Shown here: positions 1 through 26,394 of the stretch, piece after piece
How positions within the stretch are numbered: position 1 is the first letter of the stretch
How the letters are laid out: each line of letters starts with the position of its first letter
From: Leptospira alstonii serovar Sichuan str. 79601
GTDB lineage: Bacteria > Spirochaetota > Leptospiria > Leptospirales > Leptospiraceae
Reading direction: 5' to 3'
Assembly: GCF_000347175.1 (NCBI RefSeq)
Contig: NZ_ANIK01000044.1
Coordinates: 1-44,211 of the forward strand
Length of the DNA stretch: 44,211 nt
The notes under the pieces: model-generated
Told to the model about the DNA's origin: nothing
Databases searched by the model: none
Seen by the model: only the letters and a program-made list of their open reading frames with translations
Translations under genes and position numbers: made by a program

Positions 1-595
1 TTAGTTCGACTAAATCTAAAACTTTTAAGATTCGTTCCGCTTCCTTTTTGTATCGATCAGGAAGTAAAGCTACAGAAACTTCTCTGGATGCTTTTGTTCG
101 TAAATGCTTTTTGGTGATTTCAGTCAAACCGGCTTGAGTGAATAAACTGTGAAGTCGATTCTTACCTTGCGTCAGTTGCCTTGTCCAGTTCTCATGCTCT
201 GTACACAATCGCCGATTATCTTCCTCTTCATCCGTGGGAATCGGAACAACCGGTAATTCTTCTATTGGATAACGTTGAATGAGCCTGGCTATTTTTAAAC
301 TGTCTTCTTTATCAGTCTTTTTCAAAGATTGATAGATCGTTGCTAAGTCTCCGGGATTCAAGACAATTACTTGAATCCCTTTGTTTAAAATTGATTTTGC
401 AATTCTAAAAGATTGAGAGCCCGCTTCCAGACCTACAATATCATTTAAAGTCAGCCATTTTAATAAACTGCTAATACCGCTTTCCGTTGTACTGAATTGC
501 CGACGTTCGAGCGAGTTCTCCGAATTAATTCGAACAACCTCTAAACTTTTCTTTCCGCAATCAATTCCTACATACTTGATTTCTTGACTGTTCAT
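1..595 (-). CDS. IS110-family DEDD recombinase (partial, N-terminal 198 aa)
   Basis: The minus-strand frame opens at ATG 595-593, seven bases after an AGGAG ribosome binding site at 607-603, and stays open to the left edge. The protein begins [20 protein letters not shown]. The four acidic residues of the DEDD (RuvC-like) site can be placed: D12 in GID, E57 in GLEAGS, and D95 and D98 in [13 protein letters not shown]. This N-terminal domain is typical of IS110 recombinases, which cut and rejoin DNA through a serine in a C-terminal domain that lies outside the window. Family assignment is firm; intactness of the gene cannot be judged. Confidence 0.92.
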   Translation of the reverse strand, partial: MNSQEIKYVGIDCGKKSLEVVRINSENSLERRQFSTTESGISSLLKWLTLNDIVGLEAGSQSFRIAKSILNKGIQVIVLNPGDLATIYQSLKKTDKEDSLKIARLIQRYPIEELPVVPIPTDEEEDNRRLCTEHENWTRQLTQGKNRLHSLFTQAGLTEITKKHLRTKASREVSVALLPDRYKKEAERILKVLDLVEL

Positions 596-629
596 TTCTT
601 TTCTCCTAAAATGACAGAGGGCGGAAGGT

Positions 630-811
<182 letters not shown>

Positions 812-812
812 G

Positions 813-845
<33 letters not shown>

Positions 846-866
846 GATCGCTCGATATAATTTTCT

Positions 867-894
867 TTGACATTTGATTTTTAAAAACAAATGT
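867..894 (+). promoter_or_regulatory. possible promoter with overlapping inverted repeat upstream of the hydrolase
   Basis: A consensus-like -35 TTGACA lies at 867-872. A perfect 7-bp inverted repeat, ACATTTG (870-876) and CAAATGT (888-894), overlaps its 3' half and the spacer. No good -10 stands at the ideal distance (AATGTA at 890-895 is the nearest). The arrangement could be an operator over a promoter for the gene at 949. It sits just outside the IS left end, so the IS may have changed what lies upstream. Confidence 0.3.
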
Positions 895-948
895 AGTTCC
901 TCGCTAACGTTGTGTTCACAAAACGACATTGTTATGCCAGGAGTTTTC

Positions 949-1845
949 ATGTCCGAAATCAAAACCGCAACTTTAAAAAACGGAGAAAGAGAATACAAAT
1001 ACCTGAGTTTGGGTCAGGGAAAGAATCTGATCTTTTTCTTTCACGGATTTCCGGACGACGCGGGCTCCATGAAGGAACTGATGCAAATTTTTTCCGAAAG
1101 GGATTTTACATGCGTGGCTCCTTACATGAGAGGATATTCACCGGGTTCCGATATTCCTTTTTCCACCACGGTCAGCATTGCGGAGCTCGCAGGGGATCTG
1201 AAGTTCATCGTAGAATCCCTAAAATCCAAACACGATCCGAAAACTACAGTGATCGTAGGTCACGATTGGGGAGCAATCGCTTCTTATGCGTTCGCAAATC
1301 TTTCACCGGGAACGATTGACACGTTAGTCGCTCTTTCGGCTCCTCCGATTCCTACGTATTTAAAGAATTTATTGGTGTATCCGTCTCAGATCGTTCGAAG
1401 CTGGTATATCTTATTCTTTCAACTTCGGGCCGGAATTCCCGAATCCGCATTGTTGGAAAACGAACTTTTACGGAGGCTTTGGGAGGATTGGAGTCCCGGT
1501 TGGAAAATTCCGGAAGATCGATTTCGGGAAGTTTCGGAAAATCTAAAAGTTCACGAACATCTTACGACGGCGCTCGGTTATTACAGAGGTTTGTTGACTC
1601 CGGGAAATTGGGCTCTTTGGAATTCGAGCAGGGAACTGGTTTTTCATAAAATTTCCGTTCCGACACTCGTACTGGCCGGAGAAAAGGACGAATGTATTTC
1701 TACTTCCGTATACAAAGGACTCGAATCCGAATTTTATTCCAGAGTTTCTTTTAAGGTAATCGGAAAGGTAGGACATTTTTTGCCCTTAGAGGCGCCTGCT
1801 CAGGTGGCTAAGGAAATATTCACTTTTTTAAAATTAGGAGTTTAG
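949..1845 (+). CDS. alpha/beta-hydrolase, epoxide hydrolase / haloalkane dehalogenase type
   Basis: A 298-aa single-domain alpha/beta hydrolase. ATG 949 is chosen because AGGAG (938-942) lies six bases upstream and the product then starts MSEIKTATLKNG; the frame is open further upstream, but those codons do not look coding. HGFPDD near residue 32 is the oxyanion-hole loop. GHDWGA near residue 106 places an aspartate, not a serine, at the nucleophile elbow, which is the mark of epoxide hydrolases and dehalogenases. LAGEKDE and GKVGHFLPLEAP near the C-terminus supply the remaining acid and histidine. No signal peptide is seen, so it is probably cytoplasmic. The substrate is unknown. Its 5' flank abuts an IS110 element. 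Confidence 0.85.
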   Translation: MSEIKTATLKNGEREYKYLSLGQGKNLIFFFHGFPDDAGSMKELMQIFSERDFTCVAPYMRGYSPGSDIPFSTTVSIAELAGDLKFIVESLKSKHDPKTTVIVGHDWGAIASYAFANLSPGTIDTLVALSAPPIPTYLKNLLVYPSQIVRSWYILFFQLRAGIPESALLENELLRRLWEDWSPGWKIPEDRFREVSENLKVHEHLTTALGYYRGLLTPGNWALWNSSRELVFHKISVPTLVLAGEKDECISTSVYKGLESEFYSRVSFKVIGKVGHFLPLEAPAQVAKEIFTFLKLGV

Positions 1846-2037
1846 AATATACTGAAAAAGTCGTTTTGAAATGCGGGATTTCGCTTTTGAAAGTGCGATA
1901 AAACTTTTACTACTCGGACGCATAAAAATAATATTCTGAAGAGTTTGTTTCAATCGTTAAAATGTGGAGCCTTCTTCAAAAAAACTAACAATTTCGGTTC
2001 AGACGCAATTTTTGAGAACGGCAGTTAGAGAGAGTTG

Positions 2038-2100
2038 CATAAGTTTCACGAAGGATTTGTCGTAATTCCGACAAATTTATCTTGCGATCCAAGTATTTGT
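2038..2100 (+). repeat. dispersed intergenic repeat with palindrome, copy 1
   Basis: About 60 bp centred on the inverted repeat ATTTGTCG (2055-2062) / CGACAAAT (2069-2076). The same unit, including the flanking AAGTTTCAC and GATCCA segments, recurs in inverted orientation at 28562-28620 with only scattered differences. I associate this sequence with multi-copy intergenic repeats of Leptospira, but only the two in-window copies are shown directly. Confidence 0.8.
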
Positions 2101-2162
2101 GGGTAACGTTATGGTAGGAAGCGTTCTACTTTAGTTTCACAAAAACGTAAGAGTTCCCACAA
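2097..2162 (+). repeat. 66-bp MITE-like segment with terminal inverted repeats
   Basis: The segment is bounded by TTGTGGG (2097-2103) and CCCACAA (2156-2162), a perfect 7-bp inverted pair. It contains TAGGAAGCGTT at 2115-2125, an 11-mer that recurs at 28638-28648 beside the other copy of the neighbouring palindromic repeat. It could be a small non-autonomous element or part of a larger repeat family; no transposase is linked. Confidence 0.5.
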
Positions 2163-2533
2163 TTAGATGTCAGGGTTAAAATTTCTCCGATTTTATCCAT
2201 AACGGAGCGGAGTTTAACCGTTCGCTGAAAATACTTTTGCTAATTTTTAAATCGCTCTTAAAAGCAGATTCTCTTTTGCCGAAAATGGAACGATGAAATT
2301 AATAGAAGGATCAAATGGGTTGGTCCTTCCGTGAATTTTAAGTCTAAAATACGAAAAATTCAGAAATCGTAGAAAAGATGAAAAAAACGAAGAATTCGTC
2401 TGTTTTACTTAGAAAAGCAGAATTGCTAAATACATACAACCGATGTTGTTTTATTGTTGCACCGCACAACAATTCATGGGAAAATACAATGGGACAAAAT
2501 AATGTTCTTTTCTCCTTAGAAAGGGGGGGATAA

Positions 2534-2938
2534 ATGCTCGAAAAAATGATCGAAGATCTCAAAGATTCAGTGAAGGAATCCGTAAAATCGGTTCGTATTC
2601 CTTTGGAAGTTCATAGTAAGACCGGAAATTATTCCGCTGAGATCGGAGGCTGGGAAGGCACGTCCATGAGTCTCAATCTAGGACGTTTTAACTCGGATTC
2701 TATCGGAGAGCCCGCGACTTTGGAAGTTCGAATTCCGTTTTGGAAAGATCCGATTTTATTACACGGGACGATCACCGAAAATAAAATCGTTCGCTCCAAG
2801 TCCCAGGAGCGAATGACGGATAACGTGCTTCTGTTTGAATCCGACGCGATCGGATTGATTAAGAAATTTCTTCCTAAGTTTCCAGTCGATCTTAAGGACT
2901 GGAAAATTCCCGAGTTTCCTCCCAAAAAAGCGGTTTGA
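2534..2938 (+). CDS. conserved hypothetical protein, 134 aa
   Basis: ATG 2534 follows a strong purine-rich ribosome binding site (AAAGGGGGGGA). The N-terminus MLEKMIEDLKDSVKESVKS is amphipathic and helical, followed by a beta-rich middle (residues about 25-105) with alternating hydrophobic residues, and a proline-rich tail ending PEFPPKKAV. No signal peptide, membrane span or catalytic motif is visible, so it is probably cytoplasmic. The next gene begins five bases after the stop, which suggests co-translation with the DUF1835-type protein. I do not recognise the family. A small PilZ-like beta domain was considered, but the arginine motif of PilZ is absent. Confidence 0.7.
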   Translation: MLEKMIEDLKDSVKESVKSVRIPLEVHSKTGNYSAEIGGWEGTSMSLNLGRFNSDSIGEPATLEVRIPFWKDPILLHGTITENKIVRSKSQERMTDNVLLFESDAIGLIKKFLPKFPVDLKDWKIPEFPPKKAV

Positions 2939-2942
2939 GTGC

Positions 2943-3722
2943 TTGAATGGGTCCTATCTCCACATTGTCCTAGGGGATCATCGGGGCGGGAATCTCAAAC
3001 GCATCTTTACGGAATACGGAATACCAGGTTTCGTAGTTTCTATCGGTGACACCGAATTGGTTCACGGTCCTCTCTTCGATTGGCGAAAACGAAGTCTTTA
3101 TTTTAAACAGATCTACTGTTACGAGGAAGTCTGGGACTCTCCCGACAAAGATTGGAGAAAGGTCAGGAAGAAAATCGATGCCTTGCGAATTCAAACGATT
3201 GTTCTTTGGTACACCGATATGAACCACGACCGGATCTTCTTACGAATGGCGTGCCGATATTTGCAAGAAATTCATCTCCCCGTTGCAATTGTAAATATTT
3301 CTTCCGAACAAGATCCGACCGGAGCTACGTTGGAGGATCAAGGATTCGTGCAACGATTTGAAAATCGAGTTTTGCTTTCCATTGCAAAGAAGGACGAGTA
3401 TGCCAAAGAATTCGATCGGATTCAAGATAGATCCGATGAGATTCGCAGATATGAAGGCGACAAGATAGGTTATCTTCCGGTCGATTTTTATGATAACTAC
3501 GTTCTTTCCTTCGTTTCTGAAAACTGGAAAAGAGCCGTGCGAATCGTGGGAAACTGTTTGTATCATCAGTACAGTCTCGATTTGAGCGATGAGTTCTTTG
3601 AATGGCGGATTCGTACTTTGATTCAAAGCGGTCGTTTGGAAGCGGAAGGAGATCTAAGTTCCATGCAAGGTTATAATATCCGACGAAAGATAGCTGACCC
3701 AAATTCGCAAAATAGCCGTTAG
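2943..3722 (+). CDS. DUF1835/DUF3658-domain protein
   Basis: 259 aa starting at TTG 2943, four bases after the upstream stop; no ATG stands in frame at the N-terminus, and translation is probably coupled to the preceding gene. Residues 4-45 (YLHIVLGDHRGGNLKRIF and GDTELVHGPLFDWR) fit the DUF1835 pattern. Residues about 215-250 (DEFFEWRIRTLIQSGRLEAE, then GDLSSM) fit DUF3658, the usual C-terminal partner. These domains have no settled biochemical role to my knowledge. The protein looks soluble. It converges with the exonuclease III gene at 3811. Confidence 0.75.
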   Translation: MNGSYLHIVLGDHRGGNLKRIFTEYGIPGFVVSIGDTELVHGPLFDWRKRSLYFKQIYCYEEVWDSPDKDWRKVRKKIDALRIQTIVLWYTDMNHDRIFLRMACRYLQEIHLPVAIVNISSEQDPTGATLEDQGFVQRFENRVLLSIAKKDEYAKEFDRIQDRSDEIRRYEGDKIGYLPVDFYDNYVLSFVSENWKRAVRIVGNCLYHQYSLDLSDEFFEWRIRTLIQSGRLEAEGDLSSMQGYNIRRKIADPNSQNSR

Positions 3723-3810
3723 TCGATTGTAAAACTCTCCGAAGGGTTGAGGAATTCAAATTGCCAAGCCAACGTTGAATCGAATCAAGGATCGACTTAG
3801 ATTTTAATCT

Positions 3811-4575
3811 TCAGAGTTTGATTTCAAATTCGAGAGGTGCGTGATCCGAAAGAGGTTTGTCCCTGTAAATGGATTGGCTCTTTACGTTTTTCTTCAATTC
3901 TTCCGTAACAAAAAAATAGTCGATTCTCCATCCCTTGTTTTTGGCGCGGGCTCCGGCGCGAAAGGTCCACCAGGAATACTCCTGTTTTTCCGGATAAAGA
4001 TAACGAAACGTATCCACCCAACCCTGGCCTAAAAATCCGCTCAACCATTCTCTTTCCTCGGGCAGGAATCCGCTGTTCTTCGCGTTTCCTTTCGGATCGT
4101 GAATGTCTTGCGGAGTGTGGGCGATATTTACGTCTCCACATACGACGATATTGGGTTGTTTCTTTTTTCTTTTAGCGGCTTCCTTTTGAAAAAGGTCCAG
4201 GAATTTCATCTTTGCGGCCTGGCGCACGTCGCCCGTGGTTCCGGAAGGAAAATATAAATTCCAGAGTGCAAAGTTCGGATATTCCAAATAGATACTTCGT
4301 CCTTCCTTATCAAAAAAAGAATCTCCGATTCCGATCGTGATTTTCTGAGGAGGTTTTTTATAAAGTATCGCGACTCCGCTATATCCCTTTTTTTCGGCGC
4401 TGTGAAACAAGGGAGTATAACCGCCTTCTTCCCAGAGAGAAGGAGAAACCTGATCCTGCATCGCTTTGGTTTCTTGAAAACAGATAAAGTCCGGTTTTGT
4501 TTCCCGGATATAATCGCCAAGTCCTTTTTCGAGAGAGGATCGGATCCCGTTGCAGTTGAGAGAAATGAGTTTCAT
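3811..4575 (-). CDS. xthA: exodeoxyribonuclease III / AP endonuclease
   Basis: 254 aa, the usual length of ExoIII. It acts in base excision repair, cutting 5' of abasic sites and trimming 3' blocks. ATG 4575-4573 is chosen because the family begins [14 protein letters not shown]; the frame is open upstream, but that extension is not family-like. Visible catalytic elements are N7, E35 in QETKA, the [15 protein letters not shown] segment near 150, GWRIDYFF near 218, and the terminal [10 protein letters not shown] with D244 and H245. It is transcribed divergently from hisD across 97 bp, so the two share a promoter region. Confidence 0.93.
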   Translation of the reverse strand: MKLISLNCNGIRSSLEKGLGDYIRETKPDFICFQETKAMQDQVSPSLWEEGGYTPLFHSAEKKGYSGVAILYKKPPQKITIGIGDSFFDKEGRSIYLEYPNFALWNLYFPSGTTGDVRQAAKMKFLDLFQKEAAKRKKKQPNIVVCGDVNIAHTPQDIHDPKGNAKNSGFLPEEREWLSGFLGQGWVDTFRYLYPEKQEYSWWTFRAGARAKNKGWRIDYFFVTEELKKNVKSQSIYRDKPLSDHAPLEFEIKL

Positions 4576-4672
4576 AACAAGGCGTAAATTGAACGAATTC
4601 TTCTCCCGGGCAATTGTTTTTTGAATAAATTTCAGATGCAGGAACAGTTCTTTCGGAAATTCTGGTTTTTCG

Positions 4673-5953
<1,281 letters not shown>

Positions 5954-5968
5954 TCGAATTTGAATATT

Positions 5969-6822
5969 ATGATTGTATGTAAAACTCCGGAAGAAGTCTC
6001 GTCCCAGGTCCGTAAGTGGAAGACCGAGGGTAAAAAAGTTGGTTTTGTGCCTACGATGGGTTATCTCCACGAAGGTCACGCGGCCTTGTTCGATCAATGC
6101 CTATCCAGAGCGGATAAAATCGTCGTTTCCATTTTCGTAAATCCGGCGCAGTTCAACGATCCGGAAGATTATGCGAAATATCCGGTTAATACGGAAGGGG
6201 ATCTTAAAATCTGCGAATCTAAAAACGTGGATCTCGTTTTTTTACCCGATAAGGAAACGATGTATCCGGGAGGTATTCCGGATATAGTATTAAAGATTCC
6301 TAATTTAATGAAAAACTTATGCGCGGTTTCCAGGCCCGGTCATTTTGAAGGTGTGCTTCTTGTGATTTCGAGACTCTTTCATTTCGTGGAACCGGACCTT
6401 GCGTTTTTCGGTAAAAAAGATTATCAACAATATCTTCTCATTCGGGAGTTTTGTAAAGCTCTTGCGTTTCCGGTGGAAGTAGTCGGTTGTGAAACGATTC
6501 GTTCTGAAAAAGGGCTCGCTCTCAGCTCGCGTAACGCGCGATTGAGCGAAGACGAAAAGGAAGAGTCTCTTTTGGTTTCCAGGGCGCTCAGACTCGGGGA
6601 AAGTCAGATTCTTTCCGGAATCAAAGATCTGGTTCTTGTTCGGGATATTATGAAAGACGTCCTCGATTCTTCCTCCAAGATTCGTTTGGATTATTTAGAA
6701 ATTTTGAATGCGGATACTCTGGAACCTTTGGAAATTCCGGAAGGAAACATCCTTCTTGCGGTCGCCGTTTTTATCGGCCCCGTACGTTTGATCGACAACC
6801 TGACCTTGAGGGTGACGTCTGC

Positions 6823-6826
<4 letters not shown>
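5969..6826 (+). CDS. panC: pantothenate synthetase (pantoate-beta-alanine ligase)
   Basis: 285 aa. It joins pantoate and beta-alanine with ATP to make pantothenate for CoA. The nucleotidyl-transferase signature PTMGYLHEGHAALF near residue 26, the FVNPAQF block, KKDYQQYLLIREF near 148 and the SSRNARLS loop near 185 are all present. ATG 5969 is preferred over an in-frame TTG at 5960 because it gives the family N-terminus; neither has a clear ribosome binding site. The stop overlaps the mfd start in an ATGA (6823-6826), indicating translational coupling. Confidence 0.95.
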
Positions 6827-10425
<3,599 letters not shown>

Positions 10426-10473
10426 ACGATACAACCCCGAATCCTATCCTTTGCAACAGGAACCCTAAGTCCG

Positions 10474-11196
<723 letters not shown>

Positions 11197-11202
11197 TCTC
11201 CT

Positions 11203-12072
<870 letters not shown>

Positions 12073-12090
12073 CCTGACACCGGTACCGGA

Positions 12091-16489
<4,399 letters not shown>

Positions 16490-16515
16490 AACAGTCTTGT
16501 CCCAAGGGGAGAATC

Positions 16516-18262
<1,747 letters not shown>

Positions 18263-18266
<4 letters not shown>

Positions 18267-19033
18267 GCGATTTGACGGCAAGAGTCATTCCCTGTTTGGA
18301 CATCAAGAACGGAAGGGTGGTCAAGGGAGTGAACTTTGTCAATCTCGTGGACGCAGGCGATCCTGTCGAATCAGCCGCGATCTACGAGGAGAATTTAGCG
18401 GATGAACTTTGTTTTTTGGACATTACCGCCTCTTCCGATCGAAGGGAAATTCTTCTTCATCTCGTGGAGAAAATCGCGGAAAAAATTTTTATCCCGTTTA
18501 CGGTCGGAGGAGGGATCAGGACCGTGGACGACGTAAAAGCAGTTTTGGAAAAAGGCGCGGATAAAATATCGATCAATACGGCCGCTTTTCAAAATCCGGA
18601 CTTTCTCACACATTCCTCCGAAATTTACGGGTCCCAGTGTATCGTCTGCGCGATCGACGTGAAGTTTCAAAAGGAAAGAGACCGATACGAGATTTTTTTA
18701 CACGGAGGAAGAACGGAAACCGGAAGGGAAGCGCTCGACTGGGCTCAGGAAGCCGCTGAAAAAGGCGCCGGTGAAATTCTTCTTACGTCTATGGACCGGG
18801 ACGGAACTCGAAACGGATTCGATATCAATCTGTTGAAAAATTTTTCCTCGTCGCTTGAAATTCCGATCATCGCATCCGGGGGCGCGGGAAATCCCGAACA
18901 CATGGTGGAAGCCATCCTACGAGGAAAAGCGGACGCGGTTCTTGCGGCCTCTATCTTTCACTTCGGAGAATATTCCATTCGAGAAACCAAACGAGCTATG
19001 AAGGAAATGGGAATTTCCGTTCGTTTGGATTGA
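18263..19033 (+). CDS. hisF: imidazole glycerol phosphate synthase subunit HisF
   Basis: 256 aa (beta/alpha)8 cyclase. With HisH it uses ammonia to convert PRFAR to IGP and AICAR in histidine synthesis. Catalytic aspartates: D13 in [14 protein letters not shown] and a second near 132 in CAIDVKF. Phosphate-binding loops GGGIRT near 80 and [10 protein letters not shown] near 210 are intact. It begins by ATGA overlap with gatA and is the last gene of the plus-strand run. No hisH is adjacent. Confidence 0.95.
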
Positions 19034-19461
19034 CGGCGCCGCTGCACTTTTCGTTCGGTTTGTCCTTCCAAAGATAGAGGTATTCATTCCAGCTTCCTCC
19101 TTCTCCGTTCGTGAGGTTATAATTTTTACCCGAAATAGTATCATAATCTTCGAATATGATTTTGAGACGAGTATATAATTCGAGTATCCGGGGCTTGGTT
19201 TTTCGGCGGGAAGACCAGAGACATGATTAAATCGTTATATACTAATTTTTGATCGGGTATGGTATGCAAGTTTAGAAAAAAAGGCAAAAGTCCATAAGAT
19301 GTTTCGATCTGTTTCCTTTTTCGGAGGAAATTTCGCCTTGTTTTTGTAGATAAAATCTCCACTACTCATCATCAACAAATGTCGAATTAATCTTGAAAGT
19401 TCAACGTTCTCATTCGAGGAGACGTTGTGCTTCCTACGAATTGATCCGGGATTTAAGCCGT
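19034..19461. other. intergenic region between convergent genes
   Basis: 428 bases between hisF and the first lipase-like gene, which face each other. No supported gene is seen; short open frames lack ribosome binding sites and family character. No strong hairpin with a T-run was found, so the terminators of either gene are not identified. Confidence 0.6.
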
Positions 19462-20574
<1,113 letters not shown>

Positions 20575-20880
20575 ATGTTTCAAAATAAAACGAAGGAACG
20601 AATAAAATGCAAGTGAAAATACTGAATTTAATTCATTTTATGTTTTAGTTTAAATAAAAGTAACGATACTTAAGTATATTATAAATATTAAATGTATTAC
20701 TTAAGTTGTTTTTTATTACTTGCGGATTACTATGAAATAAAATATGAGCTTTTGGAAAATTTCATGGCGGAGATTAATAAAACCGCTTCAATCGTTCATT
20801 TCAATATAACGGAAACCGATGGGGAAATAATTTTCAATAACTATAATAAAATAATTTTCTAATTTAATTTGTTCTAATTC
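20575..20880. other. AT-rich intergenic region between the two lipase genes
   Basis: About 306 bases, strongly AT-rich, containing several TATAAT-like and TTAA-rich runs. No open frame of interest is seen. It must hold the promoter of copy A if that copy is transcribed on its own, but I cannot single out one -35/-10 pair. Confidence 0.55.
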
Positions 20881-22026
20881 TTATAAGGCGTTGATGATCG
20901 TCAAAACCTCGTTGAAAAACGCGTTTCGAGATGCCTTATTTAAATGATCGCGAAACGAAAGCTGCGCGTGATCGAAATCTTTCGAGAATCGTTTTGCCGC
21001 CGATAATTTGGAGGACATTTTACCGCTCGTAGAAGTTACGATTCCGTCGTTTTTACCAAAAAAACTCGGGCTTCCGTTCGATAAAAAGTTACAGCCGACG
21101 GTATAAATCGCATTCGAACCGGGATGTTCGTTACAAACGCTCATTTCTCCGTAAAACACGGTTACTTTCGAATCCTTCGAAGATTCCGCGAGTAGCCGTT
21201 CCAGATACGGATTGAAAGCCCCGCCGATGTGTTCGCTCGGAATCGGAACCTGATAAGATGTGCCTAACGCGTTCGTATAAGCCAGATCTTTTCCTCCTTC
21301 GCTTTCGGTCATAAACGCGATCAAATCGCCTAACGTTCCGAAATTTCCCTGATAACTCGGAGACGCAAAAGGCGAACCCAAATAAGGAGTTCCCAGAGTT
21401 ACTATGAAGTCGATCACGTCGTTCGTGTTGTTTGCGTGATAAAGGGCGGATCTGCCGACGAGCCCTCCCATGGAATGTGCGAGTAGAATGACCTTGTCGT
21501 CCGGAGTAAAAATGCCGTTCAGCTTATCGATGAGTCTCCTTCCGTTGTTTTCCACATAATCCGAGGTTCGATACGTAAAGGTATAAAGTTCGTAAGAAGA
21601 TTGAACTCCGGAAAGATTTTGAGAATACATTTCCAAAACGTCGTCCCAGGTTTCCCTTAAATTGCTTACCTTCGTGAATTTGTCCGTGGGAGGATTGATG
21701 TTCTTTTCCTTAAAGTCCCAGCCGTGGACCAAAACGATTTTGGGTTTGTTATCCTTAACCTCGGGTGTGGCTACCGCGAATTGATCCGCAGTGAATTGAT
21801 TTTTGGAAACGACTAGAGGAATCGGAAGGAACTTATAGAGTTCATGATTGAATTCTCCCCAAAATAGGAGGGTCAAAGTTTCCAGGATTTCTTCCGTCAT
21901 ATTTTTCTTTTTTGTAAGATTGAGTTTTTCTTTGAGCTTATTCCAAGATGAATTGTTGCACGAGGAAAAGAAGCCGAGGCAAAGGAGGATTACGAAAAAT
22001 TGGGAAGGAATTCGAAAGGGTTTCAT
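20881..22026 (-). CDS. lipase-like alpha/beta-hydrolase lipoprotein, copy B
   Basis: 381 aa from ATG 22026, chosen because it gives a clean lipoprotein signal (MKPFRIPSQFFVILLCLGFF then SSC). A TTG 36 bases upstream is possible but adds a second hydrophobic segment. GGGAG precedes the ATG by only a few bases. The catalytic framework equals copy A: VLVHGWDF, AHSMGGLVGRSALY, KNDGIVTS, and DHAQLSFRDH. The proteins diverge mainly in the signal, the first 100 residues and a surface loop near 230-250. Tandem duplication followed by partial homogenisation is likely. Confidence 0.82.
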   Translation of the reverse strand: MKPFRIPSQFFVILLCLGFFSSCNNSSWNKLKEKLNLTKKKNMTEEILETLTLLFWGEFNHELYKFLPIPLVVSKNQFTADQFAVATPEVKDNKPKIVLVHGWDFKEKNINPPTDKFTKVSNLRETWDDVLEMYSQNLSGVQSSYELYTFTYRTSDYVENNGRRLIDKLNGIFTPDDKVILLAHSMGGLVGRSALYHANNTNDVIDFIVTLGTPYLGSPFASPSYQGNFGTLGDLIAFMTESEGGKDLAYTNALGTSYQVPIPSEHIGGAFNPYLERLLAESSKDSKVTVFYGEMSVCNEHPGSNAIYTVGCNFLSNGSPSFFGKNDGIVTSTSGKMSSKLSAAKRFSKDFDHAQLSFRDHLNKASRNAFFNEVLTIINAL

Positions 22027-22313
22027 GTCTCCCAAGAGAAAACAAAAAATTAGAAAATGCAAGAGATAATTCTAAAATCAGGCGAGTTCTTTCGGATTGT
22101 AAGCGAACGGAGGTTCGGAATCAGATTCGAAGACGGATTGAAATTAAAATTCGTTTCGAAAAACGTTTATCAATGAATTATAACTTACTAAAATACCACG
22201 ATCTGCAATTTGAGTGCAAAATCCTTTAATGGATTTACGGATTTTAGCTTTTGGATTTTATTGAGATTCCTTTTCGGACTTCTTTCACGAAAGAAACAAA
22301 GGGTTCGAAAGAA

Positions 22314-23059
22314 TTACCTGCGGTTTACGATCCGATCCAAAACGATCCCGGTCGCAACGGTGACGTTCAAAGAGGAAAGATTTCCGTGCATCGGAATTCT
22401 CAGGACAAAATCCGATTTTTCCAAAAGGATTCTTTTGACACCTTCACCCTCGTTTCCCATGAGGATCGCCAGTTCCTTCGGCTCCGGAAGTTTGGACCAG
22501 TCTTCGTTTCCTCGATCGCTCGTGGAAACGATCCAGTAACCGTTTTCCTTTAAGAGTTCTAAAGTGTTTGCGAGATTTTTAACCGTGAAAATTTTTAAAA
22601 ACGAAAGCGCTCCCGAAGAAACTTTTTCGACTACGGCCGTAATTCCAGCCGATTCTCTTTCGGGAAGAATGATGTTGGTGACTCCGAAACATTCGGCGGT
22701 CCTCAAAATATTTCCGAGGTTTCCCGGATCTTGGATTCGATCCAGAATCAGAAAGGTTCCCGGTTTTTCAAAAAGGATTTCTTCCAGATTTTTCTTATCC
22801 GCTGTTTGCCCTTTGGAAGGACTTTTGAGAGCGACGATTCCCTGATGATTCCTTCCCGGAACGAGAGAATCCAGTTTTGCGCTCGTAACCCGGTGGACTT
22901 TTACGAAAGAAGGAAGTCGGTTTAATATTTTTTCGACAATGTCCGTTCCCGGATTTTCCTTCACGTACAACTCGATAAAAGGAAAAGAATGTTCCTTGCC
23001 GAAATGGGCCTCCGTGAGTTCGATCAGAGTCCGCTTTCCGAAGATGTATTCCGGTCTGG

Positions 23060-23063
<4 letters not shown>
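22314..23063 (-). CDS. rlmB: 23S rRNA 2'-O-methyltransferase (SpoU/TrmH family), AUA start
   Basis: SPOUT methyltransferase using SAM to methylate a ribose of rRNA (RlmB, G2251-type) or possibly tRNA. Family motifs: LDRIQDPGNLGNILRTAECF (motif 1), ILMGNEGEGV (motif 2) and HGNLSSLNVTVATGI (motif 3, SAM knot). A TTG at 22970 would cut off a third of the substrate-binding domain. In-frame upstream codons continue the family N-terminus (ARPEYIFGKRTLIELTEAHF) as far as an ATA at 23063-23061, which sits five bases after a perfect GGAGG and overlaps the cysS stop as ATAG. No ATG, GTG or TTG occurs in the right place, so I call 249 aa with an AUA start. Last gene of the folD-hydrolase-cysS-rlmB operon. 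Confidence 0.82.
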
Positions 23064-26313
<3,250 letters not shown>

Positions 26314-26394
26314 ACTTCTCAGGATTTAAGAAACCTCCTCTCTGTCAGGTAAAAAATATCCTTTTCGGTGAAACCGAAAGCGTAAAATGAGTCC

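Larger units (their letters stand above)
1846..2533. other. long intergenic region with dispersed repeats
   Basis: No credible gene is seen in these 688 bases. The short open frames lack ribosome binding sites and recognisable protein. The stretch holds palindromic repeats at 2038-2100 and 2097-2162, described separately. The last part carries a purine-rich ribosome binding site (around 2519-2530) for the next gene. Confidence 0.7.

Noticed and set aside
2344..2562. 72-aa minus-strand frame before the gene at 2534
   Set aside because: It overlaps the ribosome binding site and start of a better-supported gene, has biased composition and no ribosome binding site.
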